In this document: positions 44,675 through 54,569 of the stretch, piece after piece | How positions within the stretch are numbered: position 1 is the first letter of the stretch | Layout of the letters: each line of letters opens with the position of its first letter | Source of the DNA: Natronoflexus pectinivorans | Lineage (GTDB): Bacteria; Bacteroidota; Bacteroidia; Bacteroidales; Marinilabiliaceae | NCBI RefSeq assembly: GCF_004345615.1 | Contig: NZ_SLWK01000009.1 | Location: 1-54,569 of the forward strand | Direction: 5' to 3' | DNA length: 54,569 bases | Notes under the pieces: generated by a model | The model's database searches: none | What the model saw: the letters and a program-made list of their open reading frames with translations, nothing else | What the model was told of the DNA's origin: nothing | Program-made: the position numbers and the translations under genes

Positions 44675-46258
44675 TTATCGTGAAGGGATATTCCTATCGA
44701 AAAGAAAATCATCATAATTAACCCGTCCTTCCTGAACAGGAGGTGCATCATGGATAAAAATATCCTCTTTCCTTTTGGGACGATAATCTTCGAGCCATCT
44801 AAAACCATTTAATTTTTTCGCTTCGGGAGCTACCAATGCGGGAGGATTCAAATTACCTGCAGGTTGTCGACGTAAAATAATCCCTGTTACCTGCTGATCT
44901 TCAAGCAAAATGGTCATGTTACTTGATTCAGCCCGATTCATGCCTATTACCACATCATCCTCTTTTGGGAAATAGATAGTTTGGCCATTCCCATCAACAT
45001 CAATACGATACAGTTTATTATCCCGAATATGTCCTACCATATGATTACCCTTAATCTGATTGTAACCAATGGTGTCTTCAGGAGCAATAACAAAGGCATT
45101 GTTTATCAGCTCAGTTTTATACAACGCATTATTTCTGGTAAAAAGTCTGATGATATCTGCACTCATCTGATTTCCCATTGCCCACAGAACCGGATCTATA
45201 TAAAAACTATTGATGGAATCCCGAAGATCGTAAACCATGGAATCGCATCGTCCCTGAAAATCCTCCCTAAAAAATTTCACATTGCGATAAGCTCTGATGA
45301 TTTGAAGTTCTGTATCCGGAATGGGGTCAGCACGTAATGTGTCGGCATGCAAATAGAGAGTATCATTCTGATGAATCTGTTTCAACACAGCTCTTTTAGT
45401 TGCCAGAGCCTCTTTCGTCAACTCATTATAGAAACCATAATCCCCGGTAATAATAACGTGATTTGTGGTATCCTGTAAAAACATATTTGAAAATACCTCT
45501 CCAAACCCACTGGTACGGTCATAAAAAATGGTGTCGCCTGAAAGGAACTGCTCCTCACCTTTGATCCATCCATTTTTTTCCAGGCGGGCTACATCATTTT
45601 GAGTGTCGTAAAAACCGGCTTCAGCATAAATAATATTCCTCTCGCTTTCGATGGTGGTTGGGCCGGTAATTTTAACAATCTCGGTTAATGTGTAATAGAC
45701 AAGAGTATCTGAATACATGAAGTATTCAGGGTTGGTTACGACCACATCTTTCTGAAAATGTGCCTCCTCTGTGCGGGGATAATAATAACCATAAACACTC
45801 TCCAGGATGTTATCTCCGCTCTCTATAAGTCCTCCATTGAAATAGTATGCCACATCATTACGACGATCATAATCGAGATATTCTGTTCGCAAAACAACAT
45901 CATTGTTAACCAGACGTACGTTTTCTCGTATCATAGCTATATCGGTATCTCCATGGTAATGGAGTATATTTCCGTAAAGATGAATAGAGTCGTCCTGAAT
46001 AATATGAATGGAGCCATAGGCGTGCATTTTATTTTCAGCACGATGAAAGAATGCACTATCACAATGCATTAGGGTATTATGATGACGAAATCGCACATTC
46101 CCAAAAAGAGCCTGAACGTTTCTTCCGAAACGTTCAGAACCTTCCATATAATCTGCATGTTCAATATGAATAACAGTCCTTCCGCGGTGCTCCTGAGCTG
46201 TTAATAAGCCAAGCCACAGAACTGCGATAAGAATAAAAAAAATATGCCTGGCCTTCAT
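44675..46258 (-). CDS. OstA-like outer-membrane/LPS transport protein
   Basis: A 527-residue exported protein. The signal peptide is about residues 1-21 (FFILIAVLWLGLLTAQ). Most of the chain consists of OstA/LptA-type beta-strand repeats, for example ALFGNVRFRHHNTLMHCDSA and YAEAGFYDTQNDVARLEKNG, expected to form a beta-jellyroll stack. Compared with LptA (about 180 residues) it is much longer, and unlike LptD it has no visible C-terminal barrel. It belongs to the OstA-like family of Bacteroidota, with a role in lipopolysaccharide or lipid transport inferred from homology. It follows the SurA-type genes on the same strand after 240 bp. Confidence 0.85.
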   Translation of the reverse strand: MKARHIFFILIAVLWLGLLTAQEHRGRTVIHIEHADYMEGSERFGRNVQALFGNVRFRHHNTLMHCDSAFFHRAENKMHAYGSIHIIQDDSIHLYGNILHYHGDTDIAMIRENVRLVNNDVVLRTEYLDYDRRNDVAYYFNGGLIESGDNILESVYGYYYPRTEEAHFQKDVVVTNPEYFMYSDTLVYYTLTEIVKITGPTTIESERNIIYAEAGFYDTQNDVARLEKNGWIKGEEQFLSGDTIFYDRTSGFGEVFSNMFLQDTTNHVIITGDYGFYNELTKEALATKRAVLKQIHQNDTLYLHADTLRADPIPDTELQIIRAYRNVKFFREDFQGRCDSMVYDLRDSINSFYIDPVLWAMGNQMSADIIRLFTRNNALYKTELINNAFVIAPEDTIGYNQIKGNHMVGHIRDNKLYRIDVDGNGQTIYFPKEDDVVIGMNRAESSNMTILLEDQQVTGIILRRQPAGNLNPPALVAPEAKKLNGFRWLEDYRPKRKEDIFIHDAPPVQEGRVNYDDFLFDRNIPSR

Positions 46259-46498
46259 CGTTATAGATCCTCAGACTTTAAGATAATTAGAAACAAGAAA
46301 CGAGCAGGTCTTCAATTTTCAGCAGATTGCAAGTTAAACAACACTATGAATTTACATCATTAAAATATATGGATCCTGTTTAAATATCCAAATACCATAT
46401 GACTGCAAGAATTAAACTCTTTATCTTGGTTCAGATTTTTGATCACCCTAAAAATCCTCTGAATATAAATTCATTATCTGCTCCTGTAAATCCCAAAG

Positions 46499-47854
46499 CT
46501 ATTTAACCCATCCCTTATGTTCAAACTGACAGTTGATCCAATTCGGACTAATGGTGATGTAAGTCTCTCTTTGTCGGCGAATGATCCAATCAATAAATGC
46601 CTCCTCACGCTTTTGGTTTTCAAGCATGGTTTGGAGCAACTGATAATCGTCCCTGATGTTAGCTTTGTGTGGTTCGGTTCTGGATTTCAATCGTACAACG
46701 GCAAAATAGTTCTTTCCAAGACGCTCATTCATCAATTCAAAAGCGCTGGATACGTCACCAACTTCCATTCTTTCAAGCTGCCTGGTAATGGTTGGAGGGA
46801 TATGCTGAATTTCAAATTTTGTGGATTGGTTTCTGGGGTTAATCATTACCCCTCCATTCAATCTGGTCTCCTTGTCCATGGAATGAAACAAAGCAGCTTC
46901 CTCAAATGAAATTTTCTCTTCTCTGATTAAATTTGCAATAGAATCGGCTTTCTGTCTGGCTTTGGTTACCTCTTCTGCTGAGGCACGGGGGCGCAATAAT
47001 ATATGGCGCACATTAATCCTGTCACCTTGCCGCTCAATCAATTGAATGATATGGTAACCAAACTCAGTTTCAACAATCTGACTTACCCGGTTAGGATCCT
47101 GTAAGGTAAAAGCTACCCTGGCAAATTCAGGAACGAGCTCTGCCCTTGTCATAAACCCCAACTCACCGCCTCTTGCTGCACTCATCTGATCCTCTGAAAA
47201 CAAAACTGCAAGAGTAGCAAAATCTCTGCCTTCATTAATCTGTCGCTGGAAATCACGCAGGCGAGTTTTTATACGTTCTTCTTCATCAATGGAAACCTGT
47301 GGTTCAACAGATATTTTTTGAATTTCGAATTGTGCTGGTACCATTGGAAGACTATCTTCAGGCATGCGTCGGTAAAATGCACGCACTTCGGCAGGTGTTA
47401 CACGAACATCATCGGTGATGATTCCCTGCATTTGTTGCGTCAGCATCTGGTTTCGTACCAAAACTCTTTGTTCCCTTCTGATCTGATGCAAGGGCTTATT
47501 GAGCCACTCTTCGAGGCGCTCCCTGGATCCGGCACGATTTATAAACTCATTAATCTGTCTGTCAACGGTACTAATCACCATGTTTTCACTAACATCAACA
47601 CTATCAATTTTTGCCTGTTCAAGCAAAAGATTTTGAAGAAGAAGTTGTTCAAAAATGTGGCACTTCATATCACCCGGGAAAGTTACACCCTGCATTCGAG
47701 CTTGTTGATACTGGTACTCAACATCTGATCTTAAAACAGGGTTATCACCTACAACGGCGATTACTTCATCAATAACATTGGATTGAGACTTCAGGGAAGA
47801 GATTCCAAGTATTAATACAACTAATAGTAAAAAACAACGATTCAGTACAGACAT
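46499..47854 (-). CDS. surA: SurA-like periplasmic peptidyl-prolyl isomerase/chaperone
   Basis: A 451-residue exported protein; signal peptide about 1-23. Residues about 24-165 form the SurA N-terminal chaperone domain (VIDEVIAVVGDNPVLRSDVEYQYQ split by gaps), and two parvulin domains follow: about 170-265 (FGYHIIQLIERQ end) and about 270-380 (INVRHILLRP). The C-terminal ~70 residues complete the chaperone module. It should escort outer-membrane beta-barrel proteins in the periplasm. It is 31 bp after the preceding lipoprotein gene and 240 bp before the OstA-like gene. Confidence 0.9.
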   Translation of the reverse strand: MSVLNRCFLLLVVLILGISSLKSQSNVIDEVIAVVGDNPVLRSDVEYQYQQARMQGVTFPGDMKCHIFEQLLLQNLLLEQAKIDSVDVSENMVISTVDRQINEFINRAGSRERLEEWLNKPLHQIRREQRVLVRNQMLTQQMQGIITDDVRVTPAEVRAFYRRMPEDSLPMVPAQFEIQKISVEPQVSIDEEERIKTRLRDFQRQINEGRDFATLAVLFSEDQMSAARGGELGFMTRAELVPEFARVAFTLQDPNRVSQIVETEFGYHIIQLIERQGDRINVRHILLRPRASAEEVTKARQKADSIANLIREEKISFEEAALFHSMDKETRLNGGVMINPRNQSTKFEIQHIPPTITRQLERMEVGDVSSAFELMNERLGKNYFAVVRLKSRTEPHKANIRDDYQLLQTMLENQKREEAFIDWIIRRQRETYITISPNWINCQFEHKGWVK

Positions 47855-47885
47855 GTTCTGGTTTTTGCGTTCAAAATTAAATAAA

Positions 47886-48737
47886 CTAATGAAAACTAAC
47901 GATTTTTTCTCTTAAAGCTTCGTCATATAAATCCTGCCCAAGTTGTTGCAGAAACTCTACTCGCTTCTTATTCAACAATATGGCTTTTATCCGGTCTTCA
48001 ACAAATCCAACCGGGGCGGTATTTCCGGCCAGTTTATAATCATAAACTGCCAGATAGTAATTATAATGAGAATCTGATGTTTCATAATGTCTGGAAAACC
48101 TCAGAAATCTTTCTTCATTTACAATAGGTTCAGGAAGGTTAAAATTAATTCGGCTAAAAGGAATCCAGTTTTCAATAAACTGGTCATATTTTCGTGCATA
48201 CTGAAACGAATATGCCTCCATGTTAACAATATCTTCCCCTGTTCCTGATCGATACCACCTTCTTAACTGATCCTGATTTGGTGCATTAATTGGCACCTTA
48301 ATAAATACACCCTGAATGATGTTCTCATGCAGCCGGAAGTTATCTCGCATTGAATTATAATACTCCTCTATTTCGCGACTGGTTACCATGGGGGAGTGCT
48401 TTTGATCAAGCATTTTTTGCTGGTATAAATGAACCAATAAGGAAGTCCTGTATTCTTCCAATAATTGCTCCACATTTTTTTCATCGGATGTTAAGTTCAA
48501 TTCGGCTTGACGCAACATTAACCTGTTACGAATCCATCGCCCAATGAAATCCTCCGCTATTGCCATGCTGTCCTGTGGGCTGATGTTATCGGGAACTGCA
48601 GCCTGCAATTCCCCCCTTGTGAGTGATACTCCGCCTACGGTAACAATCGGCTTGCTATCGGGTCCATTTTCTGCGGTTCCACATCCGAAAACCAACAAAA
48701 TTAAAAATAATAACTTTATAGTGTTCGATATCTTCAT
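47886..48737 (-). CDS. SurA/PpiC N-domain-like lipoprotein without clear isomerase domain
   Basis: A 283-residue lipoprotein; the signal peptide ends in VFGC (C19). Its N-terminal region (VGGVSLTRGELQAAVPDN, then FIGRWIRNRLMLRQAEL) resembles the chaperone domain of PpiC and SurA proteins. The following part has lost the usual parvulin motifs, so it is probably a chaperone rather than an isomerase. It sits 57 bp after the large PPIase gene and 31 bp before surA on the same strand, suggesting a joint role in outer-membrane biogenesis. Which membrane it anchors to is not known. Confidence 0.75.
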   Translation of the reverse strand: MKISNTIKLLFLILLVFGCGTAENGPDSKPIVTVGGVSLTRGELQAAVPDNISPQDSMAIAEDFIGRWIRNRLMLRQAELNLTSDEKNVEQLLEEYRTSLLVHLYQQKMLDQKHSPMVTSREIEEYYNSMRDNFRLHENIIQGVFIKVPINAPNQDQLRRWYRSGTGEDIVNMEAYSFQYARKYDQFIENWIPFSRINFNLPEPIVNEERFLRFSRHYETSDSHYNYYLAVYDYKLAGNTAPVGFVEDRIKAILLNKKRVEFLQQLGQDLYDEALREKIVSFH

Positions 48738-48793
48738 AACTATTCTATTCCCTTTGCCGGGCTTATAATTTGCATCAAAATCTGAGAATTCTT

Positions 48794-50716
48794 CTAATTC
48801 TTCAACAAATTAAAATTAAACTCAGGTACATGCTTTTCTCGTAAACCAATAACCCACTGCTTTTCTTTATATCGCTGATAACTGCTCATAACATGCCCCA
48901 GGATTTCACGGTAAGGTATTGGTTGTGGTTCCAAAATCACACCTGCCCAATACAAATCACCATTGATTTTGCTGAATCTGTTTCCATCAGGCAGTTTCAC
49001 AGAATTTAATGGGTTTGATGCATCAGATACAAACTCAAACAAACCTGTCTCACACCAGTAACAATCCGGCGATCGAGAGTTGTCCTTCAATATCTGTACC
49101 AAAAAATCACTACCCTGCCTGTTTATCTCTCTGTTTACACGACGCACCAAGCGGCGGGTTTTAACCTCACATATCACCCCATCCAGCTGATATGGAGTTG
49201 AGAACTCATCAATATTATTCCTGTAATGATTCTGTAAAGCCAGGGTATCTGAACCAACATTTTGCCATACTTCATTATTGCTGATCTCAAAAATCAAAAG
49301 GCCATCATGATATTCATTGACCAGGTATCTAAATTCCGGATTATTCTTTGCCATATCCCGGCGTTCCACAGCAATGATGGTTTCATGAATTAACTCATCC
49401 AAAATCTTCTCAACCGAATTAAACCCGGTCTGAATATTAAATGTTTGATGATTTTTCAGAGACAACACAAACTCCTTCAAACTCATTTTTTTATCAAAAT
49501 AACTGTATAGCAAACCATCGTTGTTACTCAGAGAACTAAAAAAGCTGGAATTATCTGTTTCGCCACTGGCTTTTGATTTCATAAGATCCACCAAATCTTG
49601 ATTCAGATAAAAATTGCTTTCTTTTCTTTTTTGCTGAACAAAAGAGATTTCACCAGTACGGTTACGTCCGTCCCTTCTCATCATGTTCATGATGTTGTTT
49701 CTATTTGAAGCATAATCTCCTATTGAAGTGATTTCCAGCCTTTTTATAATATGCCATCCGAAATCTGTTAATACAGGTTCAGAAATATCTCCATCATTTT
49801 CCAAAGCAAACGATGCAAAAGCAAACTCCGGCACCATTTCCTGCAAAGTAAACGGTCTCATCTCCCCTCCGTTATTTGCGGAGTTTTGATCATCTGAGTG
49901 CTTTGCAGCTAATTGAGCAAAACTCTCTCCTCCTCTCAGAACCTGGTATATTGAATCAATTTCTGTTTTAAATCCTGCCTTAACCTCATCGCTAGCATTT
50001 CGGGGAAACATTTTCATGATGTGAGCTACCCGAATTCGCCCCGGATTAGGGATTTTTTCATGGACTTTTATGATATGATAACCAAAGTTTGTTCTGATGA
50101 TGTTTGAAACTTCACCTACCGGTGTGGCAAAAGCAGCTTTTTCGAATGGATAAACCATTCGAAATGCGGAGAAATATCCAAGCTTTCCCTGATTGTTTAC
50201 AGCCGAAGGATCTTCAGAGTATCGGGTAGCCAAATCGCCAAAACTTTCCCCGGCATGTACACGGGTTCTCAAATCATTGATTTTGTTCCAGGCTTTAACT
50301 GTATCTGATGGAGTAGCCATTTCCTCAACCCGGATTAAAATATGACTGGCATTTACGATCCCCTGCATATGAAGAAATGCTTGCCGTGATTTATTTTCAA
50401 GGGCAGCGGAATCGATTAAAAAAGAAGCCTTTAAATCTTCAGCATATTGATTAAACTCCCTTTTAAACGAGGCTGTTGTATCTAAACCCTGGTGGATGGC
50501 TTCCACCACTTTTAACTTATAGTCAATAAAGCGTTCAGCAAACTCAAGCGGGGTTTCAGTAAAATTTGGCAGATGTTTATTTTTGTTGTAAACATGCCAA
50601 AATTCACCTTTCGTGAATTCATGTTCCCCGATTTGCAGTATTGTTTCATTGCTTTGGGATAAGGAGACCACCAACATAAAAAACAACCCTGAAAATAAGC
50701 ATGCGATTCGTTTCAT
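48794..50716 (-). CDS. Periplasmic peptidyl-prolyl isomerase with two parvulin domains
   Basis: A 640-residue exported protein; the signal peptide ends VSLSQ near residue 21. After a SurA-like N-terminal domain come two parvulin domains at about 120-222 (ASHILIRVEE to FGYHIIKVHE) and 228-330 (RVAHIMKMFP to FGWHIIKRLE). The C-terminal half (330-640) is unlike SurA and may be a second chaperone or OM-docking domain. The open frame extends upstream to a TTG at 50779, adding 21 residues before the signal peptide, which I reject in favour of the ATG at 50716. It follows guaB on the same strand after a clear terminator, so it is probably transcribed separately. Confidence 0.88.
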   Translation of the reverse strand: MKRIACLFSGLFFMLVVSLSQSNETILQIGEHEFTKGEFWHVYNKNKHLPNFTETPLEFAERFIDYKLKVVEAIHQGLDTTASFKREFNQYAEDLKASFLIDSAALENKSRQAFLHMQGIVNASHILIRVEEMATPSDTVKAWNKINDLRTRVHAGESFGDLATRYSEDPSAVNNQGKLGYFSAFRMVYPFEKAAFATPVGEVSNIIRTNFGYHIIKVHEKIPNPGRIRVAHIMKMFPRNASDEVKAGFKTEIDSIYQVLRGGESFAQLAAKHSDDQNSANNGGEMRPFTLQEMVPEFAFASFALENDGDISEPVLTDFGWHIIKRLEITSIGDYASNRNNIMNMMRRDGRNRTGEISFVQQKRKESNFYLNQDLVDLMKSKASGETDNSSFFSSLSNNDGLLYSYFDKKMSLKEFVLSLKNHQTFNIQTGFNSVEKILDELIHETIIAVERRDMAKNNPEFRYLVNEYHDGLLIFEISNNEVWQNVGSDTLALQNHYRNNIDEFSTPYQLDGVICEVKTRRLVRRVNREINRQGSDFLVQILKDNSRSPDCYWCETGLFEFVSDASNPLNSVKLPDGNRFSKINGDLYWAGVILEPQPIPYREILGHVMSSYQRYKEKQWVIGLREKHVPEFNFNLLKN

Positions 50717-50910
50717 TGGAAAGTAATTTTGATTATTAGTTTGTTTTATAATTATCTTATAATACAACCTGTTTTCCAAAGAAAACAGGTAAGAACATCT
50801 AATTATTGCTTTGAATCAACTTTGTTTTAAATCCTTCTTCTATTGCATCAAAAAAGCGTGAAAAATTAATCATTTTTCCAAAACCAAACAATTAAATCCG
50901 TTTGTTTAAT

Positions 50911-50948
50911 AAAAAAGGAAAGGGGAAACTTATTCTGGTTTCCCCTTT
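50911..50948 (-). terminator. Rho-independent terminator after guaB
   Basis: AAAGGGGAAAC (50919-50929) and GTTTCCCCTTT (50938-50948) form an 11-bp perfect stem; on the minus strand a T6 run follows (50911-50916). It lies 34 bp beyond the guaB stop. Confidence 0.85.
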
Positions 50949-50981
50949 GCAAAACAAGTTTTGCAAAACCTCAGGTTCTAA

Positions 50982-52858
<1,877 letters not shown>

Positions 52859-53770
52859 ATGAAGTCTTTACAAGAAAGAGACATCGTGAATAATAATCAT
52901 AGAATTGAATCTACAACCGGATCTCCGTTGAGGATCCGCAACCATCACGCACCGGTTTGGAGAACTGCTCTTACCATATTGGTTTCGTTTCTTATGGTTG
53001 TGGGCTGCGGATCCAACAGAGAAGAGGAAGCCGGCGAAAGATTGCAGGAAGCCATTTCCCTTAAGGAGAAAGGAAACTTCAACCTTGCAAAATTAAAGCT
53101 TGACACCCTTATTCATCAATACAAGGATCAGGCAGAGTATGCTCAAAGAGCGCGAACGCTTTTACGACAAATCAATATCAGCGAACAGGAACGAAATCTG
53201 AACTTTCTGGACAGCATGTTGGTCTTACAAGAGGAAACTCTGCAACCCATGCTGCGGAATTTTATTATCAGCGATGAGTATGGTTCAGAAAAAGTTTTTA
53301 TTCACAGACGACAAAGACCTGAAAACAGCTTCAACAGAACTTATTTGAAAGCGAACCTGAATGAATCGGGTGACTTCTTTATATCCAGTCAATACCATGG
53401 CACAGAATGGATTCATCACGAACAGATAAGAGTCTATTTTAGGGGAGAGTCTGTCTCTTCCATTAAAGTAGAAGAAGACGGATTTAACAATCGCAGATTT
53501 GAAGATGGTCAGTCAAAGTGGGAAATTATTCATTTTAAGGATGGGAAAGATAACGGCATAATCGACTTTATAGCAACCAACTGGGATCAGCCATTAAGAG
53601 TGCAGTTCATCGGTAGAAGGCATGAGTATATCATTATGGAACAATTTGACCGGGAAGCCATTCGTGACGGATATGAAATATCATTTATTCTCAGAGAGAT
53701 TCAAAGAATCAAAGACGAGAGAGAAAAAGTTAAAAGAACCTTGAGCAGACTGCTGCAGAGCGAAAACTAA
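52859..53770 (+). CDS. Lipoprotein with TPR-like N-terminal region, unknown
   Basis: A 303-residue protein. A hydrophobic segment ends MVVGCGS, a lipobox with its cysteine at about residue 50; the stretch before it is unusually long (about 35 polar residues). After the cysteine come helical residues 54-110 (RLQEAISLKEKGNFNLAKLK, TPR-like) and a beta-rich remainder. The last 40 residues are charged helix. I do not recognise the family. No alternative start near the hydrophobic segment was found, so either the long leader is real or the protein starts at an unusual codon. Confidence 0.65.
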   Translation: MKSLQERDIVNNNHRIESTTGSPLRIRNHHAPVWRTALTILVSFLMVVGCGSNREEEAGERLQEAISLKEKGNFNLAKLKLDTLIHQYKDQAEYAQRARTLLRQINISEQERNLNFLDSMLVLQEETLQPMLRNFIISDEYGSEKVFIHRRQRPENSFNRTYLKANLNESGDFFISSQYHGTEWIHHEQIRVYFRGESVSSIKVEEDGFNNRRFEDGQSKWEIIHFKDGKDNGIIDFIATNWDQPLRVQFIGRRHEYIIMEQFDREAIRDGYEISFILREIQRIKDEREKVKRTLSRLLQSEN

Positions 53771-53881
53771 AAAGCTCCTGTAAAACATAACAATATAGGG
53801 ATTATTTATACCTATTCCAAATAATCTATAAAAAAAAACGTTTCACATCAGATATTACCCTGTTGATCAAAAAAGGTGTGC

Positions 53882-53938
53882 ATTTGGCTTAAAGCGATTG
53901 TATTTTTACACAATGATTACAATTAAAAAAAGCCAAAT
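53882..53938. other. Nested inverted repeats in the leader of the DUF11-repeat gene
   Basis: ATTTGGCTT (53882-53890) pairs with AAGCCAAAT (53930-53938); inside, ATTGT (53897-53901) pairs with ACAAT (53910-53914). The outer stem ends one base before the ATG at 53940 and could hide the ribosome landing site. Confidence 0.4.
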
Positions 53939-53939
53939 C

Positions 53940-54569
53940 ATGAGGAAATATCTACTGATAGGAATCTTTTTTCTCACCTGTTTTACTGCATACGGCCAGA
54001 TTCAAATAACCGGCCAAAACAACATACCTGAGTTTGAAAAGAATCAGACTTTCTCCATTGATATTTCGTGGCTGAATGTTGAAGACCAGCTTGGAATATT
54101 TCCTGATGATTACAGCGTCATTATTTTGTCCGGTTCTGATTATTCATTTACCGGAAATGATGTAACTCCGGATAATGACTTTATTGGAACTCTATTGGTC
54201 AAGCTTCAATTAACAGATGGTGATTCTGAAATCAGCAATGAATATGATTTTGAAGTAGAAATTGCTGAACCGGTTGCCGATTTGAGCATTACTAAAACAG
54301 TAAACAATGAAATGCCAAACGTGGGGTCAAACGTGGTCTTCACAATTACTGTGACCAACAACGGACCCAGCAATGCAACCGGCGTAGTAGTTACAGATAA
54401 TTTGCCTTCGGGATACACATACGTAAGTGACAATGGTGATGCAGCAACTACCGTAGTCGGGAATGATGTGATCTGGAATATTGGTAGTTTGGCAAATGGA
54501 GCTACTCAATCTCTGGATATTACCGCTACTGTTCTGGCATCTGGTGATTACGACAACACGGCAAATGTT
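53940..54569 (+). CDS. DUF11-repeat secreted surface protein, 5' part only
   Basis: The frame opens at ATG 53940 and stays open for 210 codons to the window edge. A signal peptide ends near TAYGQ (residue 20). Residues about 21-120 form a beta-rich domain without a recognised family, and from about 121 (ADLSITKTVNNEMPNVGSNV) a DUF11/conserved-repeat domain starts (VVFTITVTNNGPSNATGVVV). These repeats are found in large, often T9SS-secreted, adhesin-like proteins. The rest of the gene, including any sorting domain, is beyond the window. Confidence 0.85.
   Translation, partial: MRKYLLIGIFFLTCFTAYGQIQITGQNNIPEFEKNQTFSIDISWLNVEDQLGIFPDDYSVIILSGSDYSFTGNDVTPDNDFIGTLLVKLQLTDGDSEISNEYDFEVEIAEPVADLSITKTVNNEMPNVGSNVVFTITVTNNGPSNATGVVVTDNLPSGYTYVSDNGDAATTVVGNDVIWNIGSLANGATQSLDITATVLASGDYDNTANV

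Noticed and set aside
50717-50779. Upstream TTG start of the large PPIase
   Set aside because: It would place 21 polar residues before a normal signal peptide starting at the ATG.

Overview
The window looks like chromosomal DNA from a Gram-negative member of the Bacteroidota, class Bacteroidia. An anaerobic or facultative lineage such as the Marinilabiliales fits, but I cannot fix the genus. The evidence is a SusC/SusD pair, a hybrid two-component regulator, type IX secretion (T9SS) C-terminal domains, a full Rnf operon, an OstA-like protein beside SurA-type chaperones, and promoter boxes matching the Bacteroidota -7 consensus TAnnTTTG. No rRNA, tRNA, CRISPR array, transposase or phage gene was seen.

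Layout. 1-0.7 kb: an array of four 23-bp repeats abuts the 3' half of a VOC-family gene, then a DUF2200 gene. 0.7-1.8 kb: a peroxide-response unit (glutathione peroxidase plus an OhrR-type repressor) with a striking palindromic control region. 1.8-11.3 kb: housekeeping genes (TGS-domain nucleoside kinase, Kef-type antiporter, UvrA, DUF3137 protein, lytic transglycosylase, RluF-like pseudouridine synthase). 11.3-13.5 kb: a repeat-rich spacer, a DUF4861 lipoprotein and a small membrane protein. 13.7-33.2 kb: a polysaccharide utilisation locus, very probably for beta-1,4-galactan. 33.4-39.1 kb: rseC-rnfBCDGEA. 39.3-44.5 kb: recG, a methyltransferase, a LolD-like ATPase, a repeat-bearing spacer, a cobalamin adenosyltransferase and a DUF2795 protein. 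44.7-52.5 kb: OstA-like protein, three SurA/PpiC-type proteins and guaB. 52.9 kb to the end: a lipoprotein and the start of a DUF11-repeat surface protein cut by the window edge.

The galactan locus is the most interesting part. Eight genes read leftward with short gaps from one promoter near 28.94 kb: a GH53 surface lipoprotein, a GH2 enzyme, SusC, SusD, a SusE/F-like binding lipoprotein, a large clan GH-A enzyme, a second GH53 fused to two ~100-residue modules and a T9SS sorting domain, and a protein made only of two such modules plus a sorting domain. A hybrid two-component regulator is divergently transcribed. Surface and secreted endo-galactanases would cut the polymer, SusCD and the SusE/F-like protein would bind and import oligosaccharides, and the GH2 and GH-A enzymes would trim them. 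The four related modules are candidate carbohydrate-binding domains, and a 20-nt direct repeat in the divergent control region is a candidate regulator site.

Rnf links ferredoxin oxidation to NAD+ reduction and ion pumping. The guaB-to-OstA block pairs outer-membrane chaperones with a lipopolysaccharide-transport-like protein.
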